DNA of 64,000 nucleotides from assembly GCA_041617155.1 (NCBI GenBank), contig JBFJPL010000010.1, positions 1 to 64,000 on the forward strand, given 5' to 3'. Below, piece by piece: positions 26,526-35,191 of this stretch. Position 1 is the stretch's first letter, and every line of letters begins with the position of its first letter. The translations under genes were made by a program, and so were the position numbers. The notes under the pieces are model-generated. The model saw only the letters and a program-made list of their open reading frames with translations, did no database searches and was not told where the DNA came from. Source of the DNA: CAMYKD01 sp041617155 (GTDB lineage Bacteria > Pseudomonadota > Alphaproteobacteria > Kiloniellales > JAKSDN01).

Positions 26526-27359
26526 TCACGAGCCCCGATGGCGCGCGCTGGGGAAGAACAGCTGGCGGCCGTCGACCTTGAAGGCGGCGATGGCCTGCTG
26601 GCCTTCGTCGGAGATCAGCCAGTCGATCAGGGCCTGGCCGTCCGCGGCCTTCACGTGCGGGTGGCGTTCGGGATTGACCAGGATGACGCCGTAGGGGTTG
26701 AACAGGCGCGGGTCGCCTTCGGCCAGGACCGCGAGGTCGCGCTTGTTGCGGAACGCCAGCCAGGTCGCCCGGTCACTCAGCAGGTAGCCGCCCAGCGCCG
26801 CCGCCGTGTTGAGCGTGGCCCCCATGCCGGCGCCAGTTTCCCGGTACCAGCCGCCGCTCGCCGCCGCCGGGTCGATGCCGGCGATGCGCCACAGGCCCTG
26901 CTCCTTCTTGTGGGTGCCGCTGTCGTCGCCGCGCGACAGGAAGGTCGCCTTGGCCCGGGCGATCCGGGCCAGCGCCTCGGCCGCGTCGCTCAGCCCGGCG
27001 ATGCCGGCCGGGTCGTCCCTGGGGCCGATCAGCACGAAGTCGTTGTACATGACGTCGTGGCGGGCGACGCCGTAACCGCGGGCGACGAAGACGTCCTCGG
27101 AAGGCCGGTGGTGGACCAGCAGCAGGTCGGCGTCGCCCCGTTCGGCCATCTTGATGGCCTGGCCGGTTCCGCGGGCGACGACCCGGACCTGGATGCCGGT
27201 CTTGGCGGTGAAGATCGGCAGCAGATGGGCGAACAGCCCGGAGTTCTCGGTCGAGGTCGTCGAGGCCAGCAGGATGAAGCGGTCGCCGGCTCGGGCCGGC
27301 GCCGCCAGGGCAAGGCCGGCGGCCAGGGCGGCCAGGAGCAGGCGTCGTGCGATTACCAT
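26526..27359 (-). CDS. tupA: Tungstate ABC transporter substrate-binding protein
   Basis: 277 residues from ATG 27359. Signal peptide residues 1-24 (APARA). The oxyanion-binding start LLASTTSTENSGL is the TupA hallmark, and RGDDSGTHKKEQGLW and GMGATLNTAAALGGYLLSD are the other conserved blocks. It binds tungstate (or molybdate) in the periplasm with high affinity. The start overlaps the stop of tupC by 7 bases. The open frame extending up to 28298 is an antisense-like continuation through tupC and is not coding. Confidence 0.9.
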   Translation of the reverse strand: MVIARRLLLAALAAGLALAAPARAGDRFILLASTTSTENSGLFAHLLPIFTAKTGIQVRVVARGTGQAIKMAERGDADLLLVHHRPSEDVFVARGYGVARHDVMYNDFVLIGPRDDPAGIAGLSDAAEALARIARAKATFLSRGDDSGTHKKEQGLWRIAGIDPAAASGGWYRETGAGMGATLNTAAALGGYLLSDRATWLAFRNKRDLAVLAEGDPRLFNPYGVILVNPERHPHVKAADGQALIDWLISDEGQQAIAAFKVDGRQLFFPSARHRGS

Positions 27360-28063
27360 AGCAGTTCTCCATCCAGGAAAGCTCGCGCCTCGGGGCTTGC
27401 GGGCGCGCGGAAAAACGCTTCGGCCGGCGCCTGCTCGAGCAGGCGGCCGCGGTGCAGAAACACCACCTCGTCGGCCAGACGCCGGGCCTGGCCGAGGTCG
27501 TGGGTGGTCATGACGATCTTGGTGCCGGCGGCGTGGATCGCGTTGACGATCTCCTCGACCGCGCGGGTCGCCGCCGGGTCGAGGCTGGCGGTCGGCTCGT
27601 CGAGGAACAGCAGGTCCGGCTCCAGCACCCAGGCCCGCGCCAGGGCGAGGCGCTGCTGCTCGCCGGCGGACAGCAGCCGGGCCGGCTGGCGGGCCAGGGC
27701 GGTCAGTCCGGTGCGCGCCAGCACCGCGTCGCGGCGCCCGGCGCGCGCCGGCCGTTCGACCCGGCCGAGCGCCAAGGCATAGTCCACATTGCCGGCCGCC
27801 GAGCGGCGCAGCATGACCGGCCGCTGGAACACCATGGCCTGGCGCGCGGCGGCCCGGGGGCTTTGCCAGACGACCCGGCCGGCGGAGGGCGCGATCAGGC
27901 CGTGGGCGAGGCGCAGCGTCAGGCTCTTGCCGGCGCCATTGGGACCCAGGATGATGGTGCGCGGCCCGGCCTCGAGGGCCAGATCGAGGCCGTCGATCAG
28001 GCGCCGCCCGCCGGCCACGTAGCTCAGCCCCGCCAGGCGCCCGGGCAGGATCGAGGCATTCAT
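27353..28063 (-). CDS. tupC: Tungstate ABC transporter ATP-binding protein
   Basis: 236 residues from ATG 28063. Walker A GPNGAGKS (near residue 45), a modified signature LLSAGEQQRLALARAW, and Walker B LLFLDEPTASLD are visible. It energises TupB. It is placed between tupB and tupA in transcription order; a 253-base repeat-containing spacer separates it from tupB, which is unusual inside such an operon. Confidence 0.88.
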   Translation of the reverse strand: MNASILPGRLAGLSYVAGGRRLIDGLDLALEAGPRTIILGPNGAGKSLTLRLAHGLIAPSAGRVVWQSPRAAARQAMVFQRPVMLRRSAAGNVDYALALGRVERPARAGRRDAVLARTGLTALARQPARLLSAGEQQRLALARAWVLEPDLLFLDEPTASLDPAATRAVEEIVNAIHAAGTKIVMTTHDLGQARRLADEVVFLHRGRLLEQAPAEAFFRAPASPEARAFLDGELLW

Positions 28064-28316
28064 TGTTGTGCCTGCATTCTTTCCCTCTCCCTCTGGGAGA
28101 GGGAGGGCCGCGCGGCGGAGCCGCGGGAGGGTGAGGGCGCGTTGGTTCTGGCGGGGTGTGAAAAGCAATCTGCCGCTTTGCCGTTCGGCACAAGCCAACA
28201 ACCCGCCCTCGCCACGCGCTTCGCGCCCTTGGCAGGCCAAGCCCTCTCCCGAGGGGAGAAGGGACGCTGCCCCAGCCCGCCCCCTTGGAGTGGGCCACTA
28301 TCAGGGATGTTTGGCA
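28064..28316. repeat. Dispersed CCCTCTCC-type repeat inside the tup operon
   Basis: Contains facing CCCTCTCC and GGAGAGGG arms (about 28081-28108 and 28243-28262) and a 33-base block at 28215-28247 that recurs, inverted and identical, at 43887-43919. It separates tupB from tupC, so the transcript must cross a strong hairpin. A related repeat lies at 29139-29300. Confidence 0.65.
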
Positions 28317-29018
28317 TCAGGCATGCCCCTTGGCGGCCTCGCCGATCGCGAAGGCGGCGCCGTTCACGCTCAGCGACAGGACGATCAGGATAATGCCCAG
28401 GCCGAGCGCCAGGGGCAGGTCGCCCCGCGCCGTCTCGAGCGCGATCGCCGTGGTCATGACCCGGGTCACGTGGTCGATGTTGCCGCCGACGATCATCACC
28501 GCGCCGACCTCCGCGCTGGCCCGGCCGAAGCCGGCCAGAACCGCGGTCAGCAGGCTGAAGCGGCCGTCCCACAGCAGGGTCGGGATCGCCCGCGCCGGCC
28601 GGCAGCCGAGCGAGCGGAGCTGCTCCTCGTACTCGTGCCAAAGGTCTTCGACCAGCTGGCGGGTCAGCGCCGCGATGATCGGCACGACCAGCAATGTCTG
28701 GGCGATGATCATCGCCGCCGGCGTGAACAGCAGGCCGAGCACGCCCAAGGGCCCGGCCCGGGACAACAGCAAGTAGACGACCAGCCCGACCACGACCGGC
28801 GGCAGGCCCATGAAGGCGTTGAGCGCCACGGTCAGCAGCCGCCGGCCGGGGAAACGGAAGAGCGCCAGCGCGGCGCCCACCGGCAGGCCGATCAGCGCCG
28901 CCAGGGCGACCGCCGTGAGGCTCACCCTGAGCGACAGGGCGACGATCTCGACCAGGTTCGGATCGAGGCCGCCGATCAGCCGAAAGGCCGTGGCGAAGGC
29001 CGCGGCGAAGTCGCCCAT
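28317..29018 (-). CDS. tupB: Tungstate ABC transporter permease
   Basis: 233 residues with five to six hydrophobic segments. The EAA-type loop EEQLRSLGCRPARAIPTLLW (about residues 130-150) is typical of the TupB/ModB branch, as are FMGLPPVVVGLVVYLLLSR and GRASAEVGAVMIVGGNI. It starts the tup operon. A dyad CATAA-N10-TTATG at 29035-29054 lies 17 bases upstream of the start and may be the operator of the tungsten response. Confidence 0.9.
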   Translation of the reverse strand: MGDFAAAFATAFRLIGGLDPNLVEIVALSLRVSLTAVALAALIGLPVGAALALFRFPGRRLLTVALNAFMGLPPVVVGLVVYLLLSRAGPLGVLGLLFTPAAMIIAQTLLVVPIIAALTRQLVEDLWHEYEEQLRSLGCRPARAIPTLLWDGRFSLLTAVLAGFGRASAEVGAVMIVGGNIDHVTRVMTTAIALETARGDLPLALGLGIILIVLSLSVNGAAFAIGEAAKGHA

Positions 29019-29034
29019 GATCGTCCCGCCTGCC

Positions 29035-29054
29035 CATAATCATGCGTAGTTATG
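29035..29054. promoter_or_regulatory. Candidate operator of the tup operon
   Basis: CATAA and TTATG face each other across 10 bases, immediately before the tupB start. ModE/TunR-type regulators bind dyads in this position, but the sequence is short and I cannot test it. Confidence 0.3.
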
Positions 29055-29138
29055 CATTTTCATGTTTTTTCTACAACATTCTCTGGCTATTTGGAAATAG
29101 TGCAGATTTGTCAAGGCGTCTGGGCCGCCAAACCACAC

Positions 29139-29300
29139 GCTCGCGATTGCGGAACAACGATCCCCTCACCATCGCGCGGCTTCGCCGCGGCCCCCCTCCC
29201 TCTTCCCGGGGAGAGGGGCTAACACACCGAGTCGCAGAAATTTTCCCTCTCCTTGAGGAGAGGGAGGGACCCGCGAATCGGGAGGGGGACGTTGTTCGTC
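29139..29300. repeat. Dispersed CCCTCTCC-type repeat
   Basis: Contains CGCGGCTTCGCCGCGG-like and CCCTCTTCCCGGGGAGAGG-like palindromes and a second pair CCCTCTCC / GGAGAGGG (about 29246-29265). Same family as 28064 and the inner part of 43747. It lies in the 438-base gap between tupB and the carboxypeptidase gene, which otherwise holds only a terminator at 29383-29412. Confidence 0.6.
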
Positions 29301-29382
29301 ATAGCGGAACGGCAGGTCTGATCAGACGAACTTCACGATCAGGAAACTAGGTTGGGTTCGGGGGGTGAACGCCGGCGCGGCG

Positions 29383-29412
29383 AAAAAAAGACGCCCGTGC
29401 GGGCACGGGCGC
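29383..29412 (-). terminator. Intrinsic terminator of the carboxypeptidase gene
   Basis: Read on the minus strand, GGCGCCCGTG and CACGGGCGTC enclose CCCG, followed directly by seven T residues. It lies 45 bases after the carboxypeptidase stop. The strongest intrinsic terminator in the window. Confidence 0.8.
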
Positions 29413-29456
29413 CTTGCAAGAAAACCGGCCGGGGCCGGCTTTCCAGGATCATCCGA

Positions 29457-30785
29457 TCATTCGGGTTCGGCTTCCTCCGCCGCCTCTGCTTCCTCGGAAC
29501 GCGGGTTGCCGATGAACTCATCGGTGAGGTCGCCCGGCGGCAGCAGCAGGTCGGCTTCGGCCGGGTCTTCGTCGAACAGGCTGCCGTCGGCGGTCGCCCG
29601 CAGCACGGCCTCCAGCAACTCGCGGGCGTTGTTCTTCAGCATGCCGATCGACTTCTGGCCTTGGCCGCGGATCTCGACCAGGATGCTGCCGCCGACCGCT
29701 CCCGCCTCGCCGGCCGCGATGCGCGCGCTGCCGAGCAGGCCGTAGGCGTTGCGCGCGATACCCGGGAATCCGCCGCCGCGCAGGGCGACGCCGGCGCTGT
29801 TCCGGAACAGGTAATTGGTGAATTCCATGTTGCCGAGCTCCTGCGAGCGCTTCTTCATGACCAGCGTGATCTGCTTGGAGAAGTCCACCGCGTCGGGATG
29901 CACCTCTTCGTTGGTCGGCCACAGGATCGAGCCGGTAATCAGGCGCCCCGCGCGCCCGACCGCAGGATCGACGCCGTCCTGGACCTTGGCGCTGCCCTGG
30001 TTGTGCACGTCGATAACCCAGATCGGCGCATAGGAATCGTAAGCAGCCCGGACGGCGCGCGCCTCGGGCACCGGATTGAGCGCCGGGTCGTAGGGGTCGG
30101 GGTCGAAGCTTCCGGCCGTCAGGTCCGGATTGCACACCACCTGCCAACTCGTTGACCAATCGGGCCAGTGGTAGCGGTTGATGTCGTAGGACGAGAGCCG
30201 ACCGAGATCGGGGTCGACGAAAGTCGTCGAAAAGGTCCCGCGCCCCTGGTTCAACTGGCTGGGTATGATATTGCCGTCGTCGTCGAAGCAATCACGAGAG
30301 TCTCGCGGCGGCGTGGCGAAATTGCTGTTGCCGCGGGTGAAGAGTTCCGAGCCGTCCGGGTTGACCCGCGGGACGATCAGCACGAAGAGCTCGCCCAACA
30401 CCTCTTGAGCGAAAGAGCCGCCGGAGATCAGTTTCTGGATCAGCTCCACGGCCGCCTCGGTGCCGTGCGGTTCATTGCCGTGCTGCTGCGTGATGATCAG
30501 CACCGGGGTGTTCGCCGGGTTGCCGAGCTTGGCGAGCCAGACGTCGCGGCCCTGGTTGGTGACCCCGACCGATTCCAGCTCCATCACGCCCTTCGAACGC
30601 CCCTCGAGCCGTATGAGCTTCTTGACCAGTTGCTCGTAGGACTCGAAGCCTTCGAGCGACACTTCCTGGTCTGGCGTGATCCAGGGGCCGGCCGGCACCG
30701 ACGTTTGCGCGGCGGCGGTCGCCGCAAAACCGCAGCCGACCACGATCGCGCCGGCAAGAGCCAACGTTCCGTTCAACAACTTCAT
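29457..30785 (-). CDS. Secreted M14-family zinc carboxypeptidase
   Basis: 442 residues from ATG 30785, which has GGGAG about 8 bases upstream. Signal peptide residues 1-26 (TAAA-Q). The zinc motif is His102-Gly-Asn-Glu105 (QQHGNEPHGTEA). The third ligand is probably the His of VIDVHNQG, and the RVNPDGSELFTRGN block is the substrate-binding segment. A late VEIRG could hold the catalytic Glu. The C-terminal 30 residues are acidic (EEAEAAEEAEPE). It removes C-terminal residues from peptides in the periplasm or outside. It is monocistronic and closed by the terminator at 29383. Confidence 0.85.
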   Translation of the reverse strand: MKLLNGTLALAGAIVVGCGFAATAAAQTSVPAGPWITPDQEVSLEGFESYEQLVKKLIRLEGRSKGVMELESVGVTNQGRDVWLAKLGNPANTPVLIITQQHGNEPHGTEAAVELIQKLISGGSFAQEVLGELFVLIVPRVNPDGSELFTRGNSNFATPPRDSRDCFDDDGNIIPSQLNQGRGTFSTTFVDPDLGRLSSYDINRYHWPDWSTSWQVVCNPDLTAGSFDPDPYDPALNPVPEARAVRAAYDSYAPIWVIDVHNQGSAKVQDGVDPAVGRAGRLITGSILWPTNEEVHPDAVDFSKQITLVMKKRSQELGNMEFTNYLFRNSAGVALRGGGFPGIARNAYGLLGSARIAAGEAGAVGGSILVEIRGQGQKSIGMLKNNARELLEAVLRATADGSLFDEDPAEADLLLPPGDLTDEFIGNPRSEEAEAAEEAEPE

Positions 30786-31349
30786 TTGCCATTCTCCCGA
30801 ACAGAGCACCCGCCTCGACGGCGTACTCACGGTTGCATGATGTGCCTTCAGAAGGCGCTACAATGGTGTGATTGTTATCGACAGCGGGACAGCAGGCAAT
30901 CTCTTTGAGGTTTGGCCGTGCGAAATACAGTTCTCCCGGTGCGAGCGATGGGGTTCGGGCGGCACGAATGCGGCTGAAGAGGCGGTCGCCGCCGACGCCA
31001 ACGAGGGGGCCGCCCCGGGGCGGCCCCCTCTCTCGAGTCTCTGGACTTTCGGCGCCCTCGGTCTGGCCCAGGATCTCGATGTTTCATCCGAGCTTCCCGG
31101 ATCGCGCCCGCAATGAATAAAATACGGCAGCACGCTAGCCTGTCGAAGGCGATCAGGCGGTGTCCGGGTCTCGGCGCGTTCGGCGCCTGCCAAGGCCGGG
31201 GACGGTCCGGCCGACCCGCGACGCAAAGGGAAGATTGCCGGTGCCGCGCTCGGATGCGCGGCAGGTGTGGTAATTGCCACAGCGCGGCGCGGCCGGCGGG
31301 CGGATCATGGCGGCCAGGGGTTACGACTTGTCCAGGGAGACGGTTTTTC
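30786..31349. other. Gene-poor region with hairpin and CRP-like dyad
   Basis: 564 bases without a supported gene. GAGGGGGCCGCCCC and GGGGCGGCCCCCTC (31003-31030) form a perfect 14-bp palindrome with no following T-run. A CRP-like dyad sits at 31266. Both promoters of the flanking divergent genes must lie here. Confidence 0.5.
31266..31281. promoter_or_regulatory. CRP/FNR-like dyad before a small membrane-protein gene
   Basis: TGTGGTAATTGCCACA has perfect TGTGG and CCACA half sites, 69 bases before ATG 31350. Best of four similar sites in this window. Confidence 0.45.
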
Positions 31350-31508
31350 ATGACACGCAGCGAGAAACGCCCGGAGAGATCCACCGGCGGCCGAGACGTC
31401 ATCTCGGCCTGGATCGTTGTGGCGGTGTTGTTGATGGCGCTGGCGTTGGTGCCCGCTTTCAATTCCGTCGTATCCGAAGGCGCGCGCGCGATCGCCGAGC
31501 TTCGCTAG
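31350..31508 (+). CDS. Small single-helix membrane protein
   Basis: 52 residues from ATG 31350 with GGGAGA about 10 bases upstream. A charged N-terminus (TRSEKRPERSTGGRD) is followed by one hydrophobic helix (residues 18-38, AWIVVAVLLMALALVPAF) and a short polar tail. Such small proteins are often regulators or subunits. A CRP-like dyad precedes it. No homologue recognised; expression is not proven. Confidence 0.5.
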   Translation: MTRSEKRPERSTGGRDVISAWIVVAVLLMALALVPAFNSVVSEGARAIAELR

Positions 31509-31816
31509 GCGGACATTGCGGATCGAGCGCCGGCTCGGCTTGATCCGTCCCGACCCGGCGCTTGCTTGCATCCCTCCGAGGCATGCCGCCAGCCGGTTCC
31601 GGCGCACGCCTGCGGCCCGGCATTTGTCGGCGCGGCCTGGCGACCCGAGCCCGCCGCGCGCGAAGAGATCATTTTAAAGGCACGACCCGACGGACCGCGT
31701 GGGCATATCTATGGGCGCGGTCTTGACCTTTCGGCTAAGCTGGACTGAGGTAGGGATCCGGGTGAGCTGCGCTCGCGCGTCGCCCAACCCCGCAACCGCG
31801 TTGAGGGAGCACCGCC
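31509..31816. other. Intergenic region, nothing recognised
   Basis: 308 bases between the small membrane protein and the aminotransferase. I see no gene, repeat or terminator beyond the ribosome site (GAGGGAG) of the next gene. Confidence 0.4.
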
Positions 31817-33067
31817 ATGAAGCGCACCACTGGTCGCAATTTTCTTTTCGTTCCCGGACCCACCAACATTCCCGATCGGGTGCAGCGCGCCATGTTGGTC
31901 GCGATGGAGGACCACCGCTCCTCGAGATTCCCGGACCTTTCGATGAGCGTGCTGAGCGACCTGAAGCAGGTGTTCAAGACGGACGATGGCCAGGTCTTCA
32001 TCTTTCCCTCCTCCGGCACCGGCGCCTGGGAGGCGGCGCTGACCAACACCCTCTCGCCGGGCGACAAGGTGCTGGCCTCGAGCTTCGGCCAGTTCAGCTA
32101 CCTGTGGATCGACATGGCCCAGCGGCTCGGCTTCGACGTCGAGGTTCAGGAGGTCGCGTGGGGCGAGGGCGTACCGCTGGCGTGGACCGACGAGGTGCTG
32201 CGCGCCGACAAGAATCACCAGATCAAGGCGATCCTCGCCTGCCACAACGAGACCGCGACCGGCGTGACCAGCGACATCGCCGGGCTGCGCCGGGTGATGG
32301 ACGAGGTCGGCCACCCGGCCCTGCTCTGCGTCGACGCGGTCAGCTCGCTCGCCAGCATCGATTTCTGCATGGACGAGTGGCGCGTCGATCTGGCGGTCAG
32401 CGGCTCGCAGAAGGGCCTGATGCTGCCGGCCGGCCTCGGCATCCTGGCGGTCAGCCGGAAGGCCCTCGAGGCCACGAAAAGTGCCCAATCGAAGCGCTGC
32501 TACTTCGATCTGGCCGACATGATCAACACCAACCCGAGCGGTTACTTTCCCTACACGCCGGCGCTACCGATGCTCTACGGCCTGCGCGAGTCGCTCGACA
32601 TCATCTTCGAGGAGGGCCTGGAGGACATCTTCTCGCGCCACAACTACCTGGCCGAAGGAGTGCGCGCCGCGGTCACCGAGGGCTGGCGGCTAAAGCTCTG
32701 CGCCAAGGAGCCCAAGTGGCACTCCGACACGGTGAGCGCGGTGATGCTGCCGCCCGGCATCAACGGCGCGCACATCATCGACGTGGCGTTCCGGCGCTAC
32801 AACCTGGCGCTCGGCGCCGGCCTGTCCAAGGTCGCCGGCAAGCTGTTCCGCATCGGCCACCTGGGCGACCTCAACGAGCTCATGCTGATGGGCGCGATCG
32901 CCGGCGCCGAAATGGCGATGCTCGACGTCGGCGTCGAGGTGCAGCCGGGCAGCGGCGTGGCCGCGGCCTCCAACTACTGGCGCACCCACGACCCGGTGCC
33001 GAAGCGCAAGGTGTCCAAGGAAGAGCAGTTCTACGAGGCCCACTCGACCGGCTCGGTCCACGGCTGA
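31817..33067 (+). CDS. Class V aminotransferase, serine/aspartate-glyoxylate aminotransferase type
   Basis: 416 residues; GAGGGAG precedes ATG 31817. Opening PGPTNIPDRVQRAM, the SSGTGAWEAA turn, and the PLP-binding Lys199 in SGSQKGLMLPAG are conserved. The sequence resembles serine-glyoxylate aminotransferase (SgaA) and the L-aspartate-glyoxylate aminotransferase BhcA of the beta-hydroxyaspartate cycle, which are close relatives. The other bhc genes are absent here, so serine:glyoxylate transamination is the cautious call. The next gene lies 84 bases downstream on the same strand. Confidence 0.85.
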   Translation: MKRTTGRNFLFVPGPTNIPDRVQRAMLVAMEDHRSSRFPDLSMSVLSDLKQVFKTDDGQVFIFPSSGTGAWEAALTNTLSPGDKVLASSFGQFSYLWIDMAQRLGFDVEVQEVAWGEGVPLAWTDEVLRADKNHQIKAILACHNETATGVTSDIAGLRRVMDEVGHPALLCVDAVSSLASIDFCMDEWRVDLAVSGSQKGLMLPAGLGILAVSRKALEATKSAQSKRCYFDLADMINTNPSGYFPYTPALPMLYGLRESLDIIFEEGLEDIFSRHNYLAEGVRAAVTEGWRLKLCAKEPKWHSDTVSAVMLPPGINGAHIIDVAFRRYNLALGAGLSKVAGKLFRIGHLGDLNELMLMGAIAGAEMAMLDVGVEVQPGSGVAAASNYWRTHDPVPKRKVSKEEQFYEAHSTGSVHG

Positions 33068-33151
33068 CCGGCCCGGCCGCTTTTCCGGCCGAGGGTTTGG
33101 CGATCGCTCGGCGCATGGCATTGCAGCGGCCGATCTGGTTGGTTCGTCCTT

Positions 33152-34366
33152 ATGGTCAAGACCGCTTTCGTGACCGGCGCCACGGGCTTTCTGGGGCGCA
33201 ATCTGGTCGAGCAGCTAGAGCCGGACTGGGAAGTGGTCGCGCTGCACAGGCCGAGCTCGGACGTGAGCGCGCTCGGCACGCGTGCCGTACGATGGGTGGC
33301 GGGAGACCTGCTCGACCCGGCCTGCCTGGGACGGGCCATTCCCGGCCGCGTCGACGCGGTCTTTCACCTGGCCGCCGACACCTCGTTCTGGTCGCGCCAC
33401 AATGCCCGACAGACGCGGGTGAACGTCGAGGGTACGGCCAACGTCCTGGAGGCCGCGCTGGCGGCACGGGCCAGGCGCTTCGTGCACACCTCGACCTGGA
33501 ACACCTACGGCCTGGAGCAGGGCCAGCTGAGCGAGGCGACGCCGCAGCTTGGGGGCAGCTCCTGGATCAACTACAACCGCACCAAGTTCCTGGCCGAGCA
33601 GCAGGTCCGCGACGCCGTGAAGCGCGGCCTCGAGGCGGTGATCGTGAACCCCTGCCACATCATGGGCCGCTACGACAGGCACGGCTGGGCGCGGCTGATC
33701 ATCGACCTGTGCAACCGGTGGATTCCGGCGGCGCCGCCGGGCGCCGGCACCTTCTGCCACGGCGAACAGGTCGCGAAAGCCCACATCGCCGCGGCCGAAC
33801 GCGGCCAGGCGGGCCAGAACTATCTGCTCGGCGGCGCCTTCGCCTCGCTGCTCGAGGTCTTCCGGACGATCGCCGAGGTCACCGGCTGCCGGGCTCCGAA
33901 GATCACCTTGCCCGCCGGCGCCTTCCGCCTGGCGGCGCGGCTCAACGTTCTGCTGGCGGCCGTGACCGGAAGCGAACCCGAGTTGACTCCGGAGGGCGTC
34001 GAAATGGTGAGCGTCAGCGCCAAAGTCGTCTCGACGCTGGCCGAGCGGGAACTCGGCTATCGCCCGGTGCCGCTCGAGACCATGATCGAGGACAGCTATG
34101 GCTGGCTCGAGGCCGAGGGCCTTGTGCGCCGCTCAGCCGAATCGCGGCCCGGCGGCCAGCGCGCGGCCGGCGCGGCGTTAGTCGGTGGGAAGACGGACGC
34201 GAATGGCCGCGCGCTTGAAATAGAAGTAGAGAAGCGAGCTGTCGGCGGCGGCAAAGAAACACCAGACCGAGACGAAGGCCGCGAGATAGAGGTAGGCGGA
34301 GACCAGGAAACCGACCAGGACGATCGCACCGAAGACCTGGATGATTCTGTGCGAGGAAAGCAGTAA
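33152..34366 (+). CDS. NAD-dependent epimerase/dehydratase family protein with aberrant C-terminus
   Basis: 404 residues. Extended SDR signatures: TGATGFLG (residues 8-15), the FHLAAD strand, and Tyr141-x-x-x-Lys145 (YNRTK). It resembles dihydroflavonol-reductase-like NAD-dependent epimerases, normally ending near residue 328 (YGWLEAEGLVRR). The last 62 residues are polar and low in structure and lie on the strand opposite the DUF6629 gene (overlap 34178-34366), so the native stop appears to be lost and the frame reads into antisense. Reaction unknown; likely reduction or epimerisation of a small ketone or nucleotide sugar. Confidence 0.8.
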   Translation: MVKTAFVTGATGFLGRNLVEQLEPDWEVVALHRPSSDVSALGTRAVRWVAGDLLDPACLGRAIPGRVDAVFHLAADTSFWSRHNARQTRVNVEGTANVLEAALAARARRFVHTSTWNTYGLEQGQLSEATPQLGGSSWINYNRTKFLAEQQVRDAVKRGLEAVIVNPCHIMGRYDRHGWARLIIDLCNRWIPAAPPGAGTFCHGEQVAKAHIAAAERGQAGQNYLLGGAFASLLEVFRTIAEVTGCRAPKITLPAGAFRLAARLNVLLAAVTGSEPELTPEGVEMVSVSAKVVSTLAERELGYRPVPLETMIEDSYGWLEAEGLVRRSAESRPGGQRAAGAALVGGKTDANGRALEIEVEKRAVGGGKETPDRDEGREIEVGGDQETDQDDRTEDLDDSVRGKQ

Positions 34367-34831
34367 TGCGCCGCAGCTGCAAAGGAGGTAGGGAATCTGC
34401 TGCCAGGTTATCGCCTCCACGTCGCTCGTGTAGCTGATGCTGTGGCCGCGGATGGCGGCGACGGACGGGTCGCCGAGAAGACCGACCAGGAGATAGCCCG
34501 AGAGCACGGACCCGATGACCGCGATCGCTGAGAGAACCTGCCGACGGCGGCGATCTGGTTCGATCAGCAGCACGGCGAGCGCGGCGTAGATCGGCCAAAA
34601 AACCTTGGCGAAAATCAGAAAGGCGAAGGAAAGCGCGGCCACTTTCGCGCTGTCGCTCTCGCCGGACAATTGCAGCCACAGAACGCCCTCGATCGCTTGC
34701 TGGCTAGTGAACAGCAGTGGCACGATCGCCAGAGGAAGTTCCCGCGGCTGCTTGACATGCTTGATGGCCGCGAGGCCGATCACCGCGGTGGTCGCGGCGA
34801 TGGAGAAGCTTGCGGTTGCCGAGAAGCACAT
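34178..34831 (-). CDS. DUF6629-type membrane protein
   Basis: 217 residues with six to seven hydrophobic segments, beginning MCFSATASFSIAATTAVIGL, the characteristic start of a family of small bacterial membrane proteins (DUF6629). A conserved motif SQQAIEGVLWL follows in helix 2. Function is unknown. Its last 189 bases are overlapped tail-to-tail by the SDR gene. It diverges from the glutathione peroxidase gene. Confidence 0.75.
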   Translation of the reverse strand: MCFSATASFSIAATTAVIGLAAIKHVKQPRELPLAIVPLLFTSQQAIEGVLWLQLSGESDSAKVAALSFAFLIFAKVFWPIYAALAVLLIEPDRRRRQVLSAIAVIGSVLSGYLLVGLLGDPSVAAIRGHSISYTSDVEAITWQQIPYLLCSCGALLLSSHRIIQVFGAIVLVGFLVSAYLYLAAFVSVWCFFAAADSSLLYFYFKRAAIRVRLPTD

Positions 34832-35191
34832 GACAGCGGCGCCTCGCGCACAGGGACGAGCCCGCGTTCGATCCGGATGTGGCTAAGAACGGGCGCGAGA
34901 GCCAGCGGTTGCTGAGCGGCGATCCATACCACAAGGCCGGCGACGAATCGATAGCGCCTGGTGGGCGCAACCGGCCGAGGCCGAATCCGGGGCGCTGCCG
35001 TGGGTCCCCGCAGCCGGCCTTGCGAGGCTGCGGATATTGCCGGGCATCGACAAGCCAGGAGCAGGGGCGACGCTTGCGGCGTTTGCGCCGGCGTCCGGCT
35101 CGGTCGATTGGACGCCTAGCGAGCGAAATGATCTGGCGCCGTCGTTCGTGCGTATGGAAAGATGGTCATTTACGATTGGGACGCCTCGACC
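34832..35191. other. Divergent intergenic region, no gene supported
   Basis: 360 bases between DUF6629 and the glutathione peroxidase gene. In the plus frame at about 34875-34960 the reading KNGRESQRLLSGDPYHKAGDE faintly recalls the N-terminus of sugar O-acetyltransferases; too short and unsupported to call. Confidence 0.35.

Noticed and set aside
27360..28298. N-terminal extension of the tupA frame
   Set aside because: It overlaps tupC in another frame, is Arg/Pro-rich and lacks a start; tupA has its own ATG and signal peptide at 27359.
31817..33067. Full beta-hydroxyaspartate cycle
   Set aside because: Only a BhcA-like aminotransferase is present; bhcB, bhcC and bhcD homologues are not seen nearby.
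34875..34960. Sugar O-acetyltransferase N-terminal fragment
   Set aside because: The similarity is limited to a short LLSGDPYHKAGD stretch without a start or downstream hexapeptide repeats.
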